From Nostoc calcicola FACHB-3891 (GTDB lineage: Bacteria; Cyanobacteriota; Cyanobacteriia; Cyanobacteriales; Nostocaceae): DNA of 64,000 nt. Made by a program: the position numbers and the translations under genes. Under the pieces are notes generated by a model that was not told the origin of the DNA, searched no databases, and saw only the letters and a program-made list of their open reading frames with translations. Position 1 is the first letter of the stretch. Each line of letters starts with the position of its first letter. The stretch covers positions 1-64,000 of the forward strand of contig NZ_JACJRQ010000006.1 in NCBI RefSeq assembly GCF_014697355.1, read 5' to 3'. This document shows, one piece after another, positions 17,966 through 26,972 of the stretch.

Positions 17966-18585
17966 GTTTTCATTAATTCCGATTTAACTCAATCGGTAGG
18001 GTCAAGAGATACAACCTGCCATTCGCAGAGGATTGTTTCCATTAATTCCGATTTAACCCAATCGGTAGGGAAAGCTGGACACAGTCCTCCAGCAAGCCGC
18101 TATAAGAATGTTTCCATTAATTCCGATTTAACCCAATCGGTAGGGTCTTAGATAGTTTTGAAAGAATTTTCTAATTTGCAGCAATGTTTCCATTAATTCC
18201 GATTTAACCCAATCGGTAGGGTAGTGGGCTATTCAGAGGAGTTACTAGCAACTGGTTTCCATTAATTCCGATTTAACCCAATCGGTAGGGTTGTCTGTAT
18301 AAATCGTTGGAGGAAATATAACCCACAACGTTTCCATTAATTCCGATTTAACCCAATCGGTAGGGTAGTCAGGCAGTTCAAGAATTGACGGCAGCCAAAA
18401 GTTTCCATTAATTCCGATTTAACCCAATCGGTAGGGACGTCCGAATCAAAGAAATAAAAATAATCAAAGAGGAGGTTTCCATTAATTCCGATTTAACCCA
18501 ATCGGTAGGGGAGTTAACAATCCACCTTGAGAATTTAAACGATCAAAAAGTTTCCATTAATTCCGATTTAACCCAATCGGTAGGG
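17966..18585 (-). CRISPR. CRISPR array: nine 36-bp repeats, eight spacers, no cas genes in the window
   Basis: Repeats start at 17966, 18035, 18110, 18186, 18255, 18330, 18401, 18475 and 18550. On the plus strand each begins GTTTCCATTAATTCC and ends CCAATCGGTAGGG. Spacers are 33, 39, 40, 33, 39, 35, 38 and 39 bases, all different. Read on the minus strand the repeat ends in ATGGAAAC, the usual 8-base 5' tag of mature crRNA, and contains a CCGATT/AATCGG hairpin, so transcription is probably leftward. The repeat at 17966 has two C-to-T changes, as expected for the oldest, trailer end. This puts the leader at the right. Type I or III processing by a Cas6 encoded elsewhere is likely. Confidence 0.96.
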
Positions 18586-18790
18586 AGTTCGTCTAGGAGG
18601 CTTTGCCCTGTAAGGTTTTCAGCCACCAAATCGACACCACTCTCAAAAGCATTGTACACGAAAAACAAAATCCCAGAAAATACATACCTCAAACCCTTAC
18701 CTTGTAAGCAATCGACACCACTTAACGAAATAATAGGCATTTGGGCGATTCTCTGAGTGGTGTCGATGACCATGTTACAAAATCTTCTTA
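18586..18790 (-). promoter_or_regulatory. Predicted CRISPR leader
   Basis: It adjoins the intact right-most repeat on the side opposite the degenerate one. It contains ATCGACACCACT at 18630-18641 and 18711-18722 and its inverse at 18756-18767, spaced about 81 and 45 bases. Read leftward, a TACAAT hexamer (18651-18656) could serve as -10 for pre-crRNA transcription. Its -35 partner is weak. A 76-codon open frame overlaps it and the last repeat and is not believed to be a gene. Confidence 0.6.
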
Positions 18791-18871
18791 ATTATCCTAA
18801 AACCTAGTTAAACTAACTAAATATCAGGGTTTCGGCTATTGTTTGCGTAAGTCCCGATCTAAACAAACAAC

Positions 18872-18957
18872 TAGCGTGCATCAGAGATGGGATCGAGTCT
18901 GCTTCACTAGTCATACCTAAATGAAACTCCTACATAACCCAGGACTGATGCACGCTA
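18872..18957. repeat. Inverted repeat with 13-bp perfect arms
   Basis: TAGCGTGCATCAG at 18872-18884 recurs inverted at 18945-18957, giving an 86-bp unit between the CRISPR leader and the 3' end of the linker gene cpcG. It could be a transcript-end structure for cpcG or a very short mobile element. No T-tract follows. Confidence 0.55.
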
Positions 18958-19003
18958 TGAAATAATCAAACAGATGTACTAGCTAACCCCTGAACAAAAA
19001 TCG

Positions 19004-19771
19004 TTATTTGATTCCTGCTATTTGGCGATAAGGTACAGACTTTTCGATATCAATGTTGAATGACGATACTCTTTGTGGAGCATTACCAGTTGCATTGATA
19101 CTCTGTGCCAAAGCCAAGAAATTAGCTGGATCGCCAGCTTTGGGCTTCTGTTCTTGGGGGATGAACCGACGTACTTCTACCTGCCAAATAATTTGGGGGA
19201 AGCCCAGTTTAGCACGGTGGTAATCTTCATATCGCGGAGATTTGATGTTGAAAGGCAACTCACCTTCAGCGCGAGATGGCAGAATTCGACGGCGTTGATA
19301 AGGCACTGTAGAGTATCCAAAATTGCTCAGGTACTCTTCAGAGTCGAGTATTTGGTCGATAAAGCCTTTAATACCCTTGGTAGCAACAACAATTGACCAA
19401 GCGATTTTTTCCCGCTCGCTGTATACGTCGCGTCCTAGAACTCGCTGTACTACTTGCTCAACAAAGCGGTAGTTGTTGTTGAGTTCGTAAAAGCTTTTCT
19501 TAAAGGTATTGGAAAGCACCAACCCACGAATAAAGTCCCGCACTGTAATCTGTCCATTACGGAGTTGCGACTCTAAGTATGTTTCGCGATCGGCAGCAAA
19601 CGCATAGAAGAAAAGTTGACGATATGCTGCTTCAATCAAAACATCTAAATCTGACGGAGAAAGCAGATTGTCTGTAGAAAAAATTCTGGGCTGTTCATCA
19701 CCCGGCACTTCATATGCAGCTACACGCTGATTTTGACTTGAAGGTGCATATGTTAACAGAGGAATTGCCAC
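19004..19771 (-). CDS. cpcG: Phycobilisome rod-core linker polypeptide CpcG
   Basis: 255 residues. The N-terminus [23 protein letters not shown] is the CpcG signature. The linker domain (pfam00427) spans about residues 30-160 and includes [84 protein letters not shown] and the [11 protein letters not shown] segment. The C-terminal extension attaches the rod to the allophycocyanin core. It lies alone on the minus strand, with a 590-base upstream region. Which of the several CpcG paralogues typical of Nostoc-group genomes this is cannot be decided by eye. Confidence 0.95.
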   Translation of the reverse strand: MAIPLLTYAPSSQNQRVAAYEVPGDEQPRIFSTDNLLSPSDLDVLIEAAYRQLFFYAFAADRETYLESQLRNGQITVRDFIRGLVLSNTFKKSFYELNNNYRFVEQVVQRVLGRDVYSEREKIAWSIVVATKGIKGFIDQILDSEEYLSNFGYSTVPYQRRRILPSRAEGELPFNIKSPRYEDYHRAKLGFPQIIWQVEVRRFIPQEQKPKAGDPANFLALAQSINATGNAPQRVSSFNIDIEKSVPYRQIAGIK

Positions 19772-20361
19772 TCTAAAGCCTCCATGTTCTTAATTAAAGT
19801 TAACAACTTTTAAATCACATATTAAGGGACGTAGTTGGATCAGAACCTCAGATTCTGATAAAGTTTCACGAAACTTAACTAAAAGTGGTTAAGTATTCGT
19901 AAGAAACAGCGCTGAGCTTGCTGGACTTAACCCACTGCCAGCTTCAGCAAGGCGCTGCGGCTTCCAGGTTAATGAATAGTGACATCTGCTACACTGTTTG
20001 CAAAGCATAGGTGTAAGGTTATCAGCTAATCCAGCTATTGGTTAGGATATGCTGAAGCTCACTTTCAAGTCCTAGAAATGCCCTACCGCAGATTATAAGT
20101 TTATTACCTGATCGGGGTTCTTTCGGATTTAGCTAGATAAGTAAAAGCTTTGTTCACATAATTCAGATTAGGAGATTGAGTTTCACTTTTTTGAACTCCG
20201 GCAATAATTTTTAACATTTAGCAAAATAAATTAAAGAAGAATGGGGAATGGGGAGTGGGGAGTATGGCATTGGGCATGGGGAAAGAGCAGAGAGCAGAGG
20301 GAAGGAACTTTTCCCCTGCCCCCTGCCCCCTGCCCCCTGCCCCCTGCCTCCTGCCCACTCC
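19772..20361. other. cpcG upstream region and repeat block
   Basis: 590 bases. The cpcG-proximal part (19772-20160) has no recognisable promoter or gene. From about 20240 to 20370 it is low-complexity GGGGAGT/CCCCCTGC heptamer sequence in opposed orientation, which runs up to the stop codon of the next gene. Confidence 0.6.
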
Positions 20362-20910
20362 CTACTCCCCCTTACCTATCCAAAATTCCAGGGGATCTAT
20401 AGTTGACTGACAGTAAGGCCAGCTACGCAAAGTTGCTTCCATTCCTGCTTCCCAGTAAGGTGGTTCTAGTCCCAGTCCTAAACACAGATGAGACAGAATA
20501 TTAGCAAAATGCTGATTGTGACCAAAGTCTCCTACATGGGCATGAGCGTATTCATGGACGACGATACCGAACCAGTCTTTGGGTGCAACTCGACCGACAT
20601 CTACCAGAATGGTGATTGGGTTTGTGAGAATGTTGCACAGACCGTCAATACCGAAAGATTGAGCGATGGGTACTGCAAAAATTTGGATGTGGCGACGCTC
20701 TTGGGGATGAAAGCACTGATGACAGGCTTCCAGATAGGTGTCGATCCGAGCGTTAACGGTGTTAATGTTTTTGCCGATCCAAGTGCAAATGGCAGTGCGA
20801 TCGCGCAGGTTATCGAATACATCCACCATACCCGGTTCTAGGGCAAATCCCTGTACCAGATGTAGATAATCTCGCCCACGAGTAAAAGCATCGGTCTGCT
20901 TGAGAATCAT
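20362..20910 (-). CDS. Putative zincin-type metalloprotein, 182 aa
   Basis: 182 residues with IVVHEYAHAHVGDFGHNQHF (about residues 117-136). This is an HExxH zinc motif followed by a possible third His, as in small zinc metallopeptidases. There is no signal peptide or membrane helix, so it should be cytosolic. Its ATG abuts the TGA of the upstream bilin-lyase gene with no spacer, indicating translational coupling and a shared job, perhaps in phycobiliprotein maturation or turnover. The rest of the chain is not recognisable and protease activity is an inference from the motif only. Confidence 0.7.
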   Translation of the reverse strand: MILKQTDAFTRGRDYLHLVQGFALEPGMVDVFDNLRDRTAICTWIGKNINTVNARIDTYLEACHQCFHPQERRHIQIFAVPIAQSFGIDGLCNILTNPITILVDVGRVAPKDWFGIVVHEYAHAHVGDFGHNQHFANILSHLCLGLGLEPPYWEAGMEATLRSWPYCQSTIDPLEFWIGKGE

Positions 20911-21507
20911 TCACCAGCCTAAAACGGAATAAAACTGTTGTTTAGAAGTTACCTCTTCTTTGCTAGAAACTTCCAAAGAAGTGTCAATGCGGGTTTCAGT
21001 GCAAAACGATGCAGTGCTGAAGCCACCAAACCGTTTCACTGTACTGCTTCGCAGTCTCATATTTGGGCTGGCGAACCAAAATCGCTCAATGGAGCTCATT
21101 GTTTCGTATTCGGTTGTCAACACTAGTCCATCTTCATCATCCATGTGAAAAAGACCGACCACGGGCACAATTTCGGCGTAGCCTCTTTCTCGGAGTAATT
21201 TGCCTTGTCTTGGGTTATCGGCATCAGGCACGATCGCAAATATCGTTTTACCTTGATGATTTTCCTCGTCCTCTCTATCCCAAGCCATTGTCCCTAACCA
21301 GCGCACCCGTGACCCCCCTACTGCAAGGCTTGGGTCAATCTGATGATACTGGCACAACTCAATGATTTCTGGATGATCGGCAGCCAGAGTTTCCACCTGT
21401 ATGTCAGATTCTCCCGTCTCTGAGCGCTTGAAGGCTAGATGATGGGTTGCACGTTGCGATCGCCACTTACCAGCACTTAGCTGAAAAAATTCCATTACGT
21501 CTATCAA
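20911..21507 (-). CDS. Phycobiliprotein lyase, CpcS/CpeS family
   Basis: 198 residues of the lipocalin-like CpcS/CpeS (S/U-type) bilin lyases. FFQLSAGKWRSQRATHHLAF is the family N-terminus. EYETMSSIERFWFASPNMRLRSSTVKRFGGFSTASFCTE is the conserved C-terminal half that lines the bilin pocket. Such enzymes attach phycocyanobilin or phycoerythrobilin to Cys82-type sites of beta subunits. Its closeness to cpeBA, 1 kb away and divergent, makes a role on CpeB plausible (CpeS), but the phycocyanin/allophycocyanin lyase CpcS is equally possible from sequence. The start at 21507 could instead be the internal Met of MEFF (residue 5). Confidence 0.9.
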   Translation of the reverse strand: MIDVMEFFQLSAGKWRSQRATHHLAFKRSETGESDIQVETLAADHPEIIELCQYHQIDPSLAVGGSRVRWLGTMAWDREDEENHQGKTIFAIVPDADNPRQGKLLRERGYAEIVPVVGLFHMDDEDGLVLTTEYETMSSIERFWFASPNMRLRSSTVKRFGGFSTASFCTETRIDTSLEVSSKEEVTSKQQFYSVLGW

Positions 21508-21819
21508 TCTTCTGACTCCTACGTTTGACTCCTGCGGATGATGTTTATCTTGTTTTTTCTTTTTAGACTTGTTGGTATATAAACATTCTAAACATTACAG
21601 CCATCAGCGCTTACCTTCAACAAACTCCTCACAAAGGAAGAGACGAACATGTTTTTCAGTAATTGTAAACTTTTATAATGTTAACTTCTCATCACTTGAC
21701 AATATGGACATTTTAATGTCTCGGTGCTAGACTAATATAAAGTGATGCCCACGCCTACGCCTTCACAGTACCAGTAACAACAAACACCTTCGATTCAGTC
21801 AACAAGAGGAGTGAATCTT
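21508..21819. promoter_or_regulatory. Divergent promoter region between the lyase operon and nblA
   Basis: 312 bases. On the plus strand TTGACA at about 21697 and TAATAT near 21734 are promoter-like hexamers but not at standard spacing from each other. I find no GTA-N8-TAC NtcA box. The nblA ribosome-binding site AAGAGGAG lies eight bases before its ATG. Confidence 0.45.
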
Positions 21820-21987
21820 ATGGACTTCCCCATAGAACTAACCTTAGAGCAACAGTTTCGCTTAAAAAATTTGAAAGACCAGGTAAAGAATTTGAGTCAA
21901 GAAGAGGCTCAGGAATTCTTGCTAGAAGTTTTACGGCAGATGATGGTGAAAGATAACTTGGTCAAACATCTGCTCAAACAAGCCTGA
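21820..21987 (+). CDS. nblA: Phycobilisome degradation protein NblA
   Basis: 55 residues beginning MDFPIELTLEQQFRLKNL, with the conserved LSQEEAQEFLLEVLRQMMVKDNLVKHLLK helix. The length, the N-terminal xxxIELTLEQQF motif and the C-terminal helix are those of NblA, the small helical adaptor that binds phycobiliproteins and delivers them to Clp protease during nutrient starvation. It has a good ribosome-binding site (AGGAG) and its own intrinsic terminator (22014-22053), then the cpeB start 316 bases on. A gene of this kind directly upstream of cpeBA is known from the Tolypothrix/Calothrix PCC 7601 lineage, as far as I recall. Confidence 0.93.
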   Translation: MDFPIELTLEQQFRLKNLKDQVKNLSQEEAQEFLLEVLRQMMVKDNLVKHLLKQA

Positions 21988-22013
21988 GCCACTAAAAAAA
22001 GAATATTTTTCCC

Positions 22014-22053
22014 TAAGACTTAGGCTGTGGCTGCATAAGTCTTAATTTTTTTT
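22014..22053 (+). terminator. Rho-independent terminator of nblA
   Basis: Perfect 9-bp stem TAAGACTTA/TAAGTCTTA with a 13-base loop, followed by A and eight T. It lies 26 bases after the nblA stop codon, so nblA and cpeBA are separate transcription units. Confidence 0.85.
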
Positions 22054-22861
<808 letters not shown>

Positions 22862-22934
22862 TAGCTCATAGTTAACGGCTATCTAGCCAAACGAAGTGAA
22901 ATCAAAACCCGATCAAATCCCATCTGGAGTATAA

Positions 22935-23435
<501 letters not shown>

Positions 23436-23480
23436 TACACGGATTGAGTAGCCGACGATCTATCGTTGCACTCTAAAACT

Positions 23481-23539
23481 AGGGACTCTCGGTCTATTGC
23501 TTTGCCTAGATGAGGTTGAGCGATGGACTTAGAGTCCCT
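23481..23539 (+). promoter_or_regulatory. Hairpin in the cpeA-cpeZ intergenic region
   Basis: AGGGACTCT at 23481-23489 pairs with AGAGTCCCT at 23531-23539 across a 41-base loop. There is no T-tract, so it is more likely a stabilising or processing structure at the cpeBA mRNA end than a strong terminator. Confidence 0.5.
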
Positions 23540-23606
23540 CAGTTGTAAATAAAAGAATTCAGAATTCAGAATTCAGAATTCAGGATTCAAAACGAAATTT
23601 TTTCTT

Positions 23607-24215
23607 ATGACGACAGATTCTCTATTTGAACAGTTAAAACACCCTAACCCGAATCTGCGGGAACGAGCTATGTGGCAGCTCGCAGAAGTCCGCGATGAAA
23701 ATACGATTCCTCGACTGATGAGTATTTTGGATGATGAAGATGTCACCTATCGCCGAGCTGCGGTAAAGGCATTGGGTGCCATTGGTGTAGATGCTATACC
23801 CGCAGTGGTAGAGTCATTGGTAAATAGTGATAATGCCACCATTCGAGGCAGTTGTGCTAAAGCCTTGGCACAAATCGCCGCCAACCATCCAGACGTACCC
23901 TTCCCAGAAGAGGGCTTACAGGGATTAAAAACAGCACTCAATGACGAAAATGGTGTTGTATATATTGCCTCTGTGATGGCTCTAGGTGAGATTGGTTCCC
24001 CTGCCTTTGAAATTTTAACTGAAGCTTTGAAAACCACAGATAATCTTGCGGTAGCTGTGGCCATTGTGAATGCACTCGGTTCAATGGGTGATGTCCGAGG
24101 GCTGGAAGTGCTGACAGCATTGACTAACGATGAAACTGTCGATACTTATGTTCGGGAGTCGGCGGTAAGTGCTTTACCTCGATTAGAGCAGGTGATTAAA
24201 TATAGCAGAAAGTAG
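23607..24215 (+). CDS. cpeZ: Phycoerythrin maturation factor CpeZ (HEAT-repeat, E/F clan)
   Basis: 202 residues made of HEAT/PBS-lyase repeats (for example NPNLRERAMWQLAEVRDENTIPRL, DVTYRRAAVKALGAIGVDAIPAV, DENGVVYIASVMALGEIGSPA). The length and order match CpeZ, a chaperone-like member of the CpcE/CpcF clan that assists bilin attachment to CpeB by other lyases. Its position directly after cpeBA supports this. In some species cpeZ sits beside cpeY; here cpeY is 11 kb away. A generic CpcF-like lyase subunit cannot be excluded. Confidence 0.85.
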   Translation: MTTDSLFEQLKHPNPNLRERAMWQLAEVRDENTIPRLMSILDDEDVTYRRAAVKALGAIGVDAIPAVVESLVNSDNATIRGSCAKALAQIAANHPDVPFPEEGLQGLKTALNDENGVVYIASVMALGEIGSPAFEILTEALKTTDNLAVAVAIVNALGSMGDVRGLEVLTALTNDETVDTYVRESAVSALPRLEQVIKYSRK

Positions 24216-24276
24216 CGATCGCATTCCCACCATAGCCAAAAAATATTTAATCACCCAACCACGCTTCCTTGTTGCA

Positions 24277-25017
24277 CTAGCGAACTTGGTATCCACCAAA
24301 TTCGCTTAAGTAATCAAAAATAGAAGTGCCTCTTTCATCCCTACTATCCCTATCAAAAAGTAGCATTTCGGCAGCTGCTCTAGGGCCACGTAGGTGAGAA
24401 GCTGCCAGAAGTCCAGAAGGGGTAATGACTATTCCTCTAGTTCTTGTTCTTTTGCCAAGATATTGTTGCACAGATCGTCCATGCTGCTGAAGCTCTGCAT
24501 TGAGACGTCTCCATTGCAATGCAAAAGCCTCATCAATAGCCCTTTCTTGGGCATTCTTATTATTCAGAAAATCTTGCTTGCTATTAACTCCACCTTTGCC
24601 CGTCCATCTTCCCCGCCAATAGTTCCTATCGGCGCCTTTGCCATAATAAACATTAGCTTGGTAGTATCCAAGATCAATTAATAAAGCTTCTCCAAATTGG
24701 TACTTGCCGAGAAAACCCAACGGGTTCTTAGTATTATTATAAGATGGATTTTGTTCTCCTGTTTCTCTTTGTCCTAGCCTGTATTTAAACTGTGCGTAAC
24801 TTCCACGGTATTTAGATCTCTGCTTTGTTTGGACGACATCATCACTGTTGTTGGAGACACTGTTAGCATAGCTAGATTGAGGTATGACAAGTGATGTTGT
24901 CAAAGTCGAACACACGAGTAGTCCAATCAGAGAAAACTTGTTGATTTTCTGTTGAAATGATTTGCTTTTGATTGATGAAATCATGACTTGTTGCGGGAAA
25001 TAAGATTTGAAGTTCAT
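24277..25017 (-). CDS. Secreted protein, possible lysozyme/transglycosylase-like
   Basis: 246 residues when started at MNFKSYFPQQ (25017). A longer frame upstream has no signal-peptide logic and no ribosome-binding site. A start at MISSIKSKSF (24984) is also possible. INKFSLIGLLVCSTLTTSLVIPQSSYANS is a signal peptide. The mature part has YRLGQRETGEQNPSYNNTKNPLGFLGKYQFGEALLIDLGYY, where the E-S-G-like start and GKYQFG resemble phage-type muramidase or transglycosylase folds in which a Glu is catalytic. That assignment is tentative. It is convergent with cpeZ, 61 bases apart, and is unrelated to pigments. Confidence 0.6.
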   Translation of the reverse strand: MNFKSYFPQQVMISSIKSKSFQQKINKFSLIGLLVCSTLTTSLVIPQSSYANSVSNNSDDVVQTKQRSKYRGSYAQFKYRLGQRETGEQNPSYNNTKNPLGFLGKYQFGEALLIDLGYYQANVYYGKGADRNYWRGRWTGKGGVNSKQDFLNNKNAQERAIDEAFALQWRRLNAELQQHGRSVQQYLGKRTRTRGIVITPSGLLAASHLRGPRAAAEMLLFDRDSRDERGTSIFDYLSEFGGYQVR

Positions 25018-25547
25018 AGTAATACTTACTTGAATTGTGTGGCTTTTTTCTGGTAAAAAACTCAAATTAAGTTGATAAAAACTTAACCGAAAAGTATTGC
25101 ACGAAATGCAATAAGCCAACTTCAGAATAATGACTACAGAAAAAGAAAACTGTCTAAAAACCTGCGGATAAAATTGCAATGTGAAGTTATCATCGCTTTT
25201 TTCCAGTTCAGGATGTTTGTATTGTGTAAAAGTAATTAAGCTTTTAATAGTACCCTAGAGGGTACTATTTTTGAGGTATAGAGGTTCCCATTCAGATGCG
25301 GTACAACATTATATAGCCAGGTGTAGGGGCACGGCAGTGCCGTGCCCCTACAGGTGTACCTCAGTAGATCGGGAGACGCTATAAGAGTCTATCTTTTATT
25401 ACTTTTATCAGAGAAAAATAGTACTAGTTTTGATAATTTTTCGTCAATGTTTTTCTTTAATCAAATTATATTCTGGTGATGGTTAGAGATGCGGAATATG
25501 CGTTAGAAGTTGTGAAGATACCTACTAGGAAATAACTTGGTACTTTT
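25018..25547. other. Spacer with two long perfect palindromes
   Basis: 530 bases. 25246-25269 is AATAGTACCCT-AG-AGGGTACTATT followed by TTTT, an 11-bp stem that could terminate rightward transcription. 25323-25351 is a GTAGGGGCACGGC/GCCGTGCCCCTAC palindrome of the dispersed family. The promoter of the NTPase pair must lie right of 25352, in AT-rich sequence with no obvious motif. Confidence 0.6.
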
Positions 25548-26972
25548 ATGAAGCTGGATTTACGGAAATTTTATCAAGCGACCAACCCCAGCAGAACTCT
25601 GGTTGTAGAGAATGAGGAAGATCGGAAGTACTACATTGATTTTTCTTCGGTGCGAGGCACTAAAATTCTTGAAGAATTAAAAGATAACATTACGTTTTTC
25701 TCACCTGACGAGCCTACTTGCGATCTGTTTACAGGACATATTGGTTGTGGCAAGTCAACGGAGTTGCTAAGGTTAAAGGCAGATTTAGAAGGAGAAGGGT
25801 TTCATGTGGTTTATTTCGAGTCTTCTCAAGACTTGGAAATGGGTGATGTCGATGTTGGTGATATCTTGCTGGCGATCGCTCGTCGGGTAAGTGAGAGTCT
25901 CAACAAGCTGGAGCAAGTTAAAATTAGGGAACCCGAAAGCCTAAAAAATATCCTCAAAGGTGCTGCTAAACTGTTGAATACTGAAATCGAGCTTTCTGCT
26001 GAAGCATCGATTCCAGGAATTGGTAAAGCTAGCGCCAACACCCAAGGAAAATTTTCTGCTGAGGTTGGGATTCCCGGTATTGGTCAATTAACAGCAAGTG
26101 ATAAAGAAGGATTCTCTCTGGTGGCGTTGGGTATTGGCAAGATTAGTGCCAAAGCTAAAAATAGCCCCGAACTTCGGGATAAGTTAAGGCAATTTTTGGA
26201 GCCACGAACAACAGGGATTCTCAAGGCGATTAATGAGGAATTGCTAAAACCTGCTGAAGAAAAACTGAAGCAGTACGGGAAAAAAGGACTGGTAGTAATT
26301 GTTGATAATCTTGACCGAGTGGAGAGTCGTAACAAGCCGTGGGGACGACCTCAGCAAGAATATTTATTTGTAGATCGAGGCGAACAATTACGACAACTCA
26401 AGTGTCATGTAATTTACACTATGCCACTGGGGTTGATGTTCTCCAATGACTTGAATGGTCTGACAAGTCGATTTGGAGCAGACCCGAAAGTGCTACCGAT
26501 GGTTCCAGTAAAATTACGCAATGGCAATGAATGCCAAGAAGGAATGGCACTACTACGACAGATGGTGTTGGCAAGAGCATTTCCCAATGTAGAGCCACAG
26601 GAACGATTGGGTTTAATTGCAGAGATTTTTGACTCTGCTGAGAGTCTAGACTATCTGTGTCATGCTAGTGGTGGTCATGTGCGAGAATTACTGAGGCTTC
26701 TGAATGATTGGATTAAAAAGAACCGAGAATTGCCCCTGTCCCGTGAAGAATTAGCAAATGTGATTAGATCGAAACGCAATCAAATGACTCTGGCAATTAC
26801 AGATGATGAGTGGGCTTTGCTGCGTCAAGTAAAAGAGCAAAAACAGGTGAATGGTGAAGAGGGATATCAAATTTTAATCCGCAGTATGTTTGTATATGAA
26901 TATCGTGACAACGAGGGGTCTTGGTTTGAAATCAATCCAATTTTGGCAGAAGTGGGGAAATTGAATGTATGA
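25548..26972 (+). CDS. P-loop NTPase (AAA/KAP/STAND-like), partner of WD40 protein
   Basis: 474 residues. Walker A is GHIGCGKSTEL (about 64-74). Walker B is KGLVVIVDNLDRV (about 246-258), with an Asp pair typical of AAA/STAND ATPases. Between them is a glycine-rich repeat (SIPGIGKASANTQGKFSAEVGIPGIGQLTAS). The C-terminal part is helical and winged-helix-like (ITDDEWALLRQVKEQKQV). There is no membrane segment. Its stop overlaps the start of the 1629-residue gene (ATGA), so the two are translationally coupled and presumably work as one device. I do not know a characterised homologue. The architecture suggests an NTP-driven switch in signalling or phage defence. Confidence 0.8.
   Translation: MKLDLRKFYQATNPSRTLVVENEEDRKYYIDFSSVRGTKILEELKDNITFFSPDEPTCDLFTGHIGCGKSTELLRLKADLEGEGFHVVYFESSQDLEMGDVDVGDILLAIARRVSESLNKLEQVKIREPESLKNILKGAAKLLNTEIELSAEASIPGIGKASANTQGKFSAEVGIPGIGQLTASDKEGFSLVALGIGKISAKAKNSPELRDKLRQFLEPRTTGILKAINEELLKPAEEKLKQYGKKGLVVIVDNLDRVESRNKPWGRPQQEYLFVDRGEQLRQLKCHVIYTMPLGLMFSNDLNGLTSRFGADPKVLPMVPVKLRNGNECQEGMALLRQMVLARAFPNVEPQERLGLIAEIFDSAESLDYLCHASGGHVRELLRLLNDWIKKNRELPLSREELANVIRSKRNQMTLAITDDEWALLRQVKEQKQVNGEEGYQILIRSMFVYEYRDNEGSWFEINPILAEVGKLNV

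Noticed and set aside
18543-18773. 76-codon minus-strand frame over the CRISPR leader
   Set aside because: It includes part of the last repeat and the repeated ATCGACACCACT motif; composition and position fit a leader, not a gene.
17000-19003. cas genes near the CRISPR array
   Set aside because: Flanking genes are rluD and cpcG; no Cas1, Cas2, Cas6 or effector motifs on either strand.
21508-21819. NtcA box upstream of nblA
   Set aside because: No GTA-N8-TAC at a suitable position; nitrogen control may be indirect or use a degenerate site.
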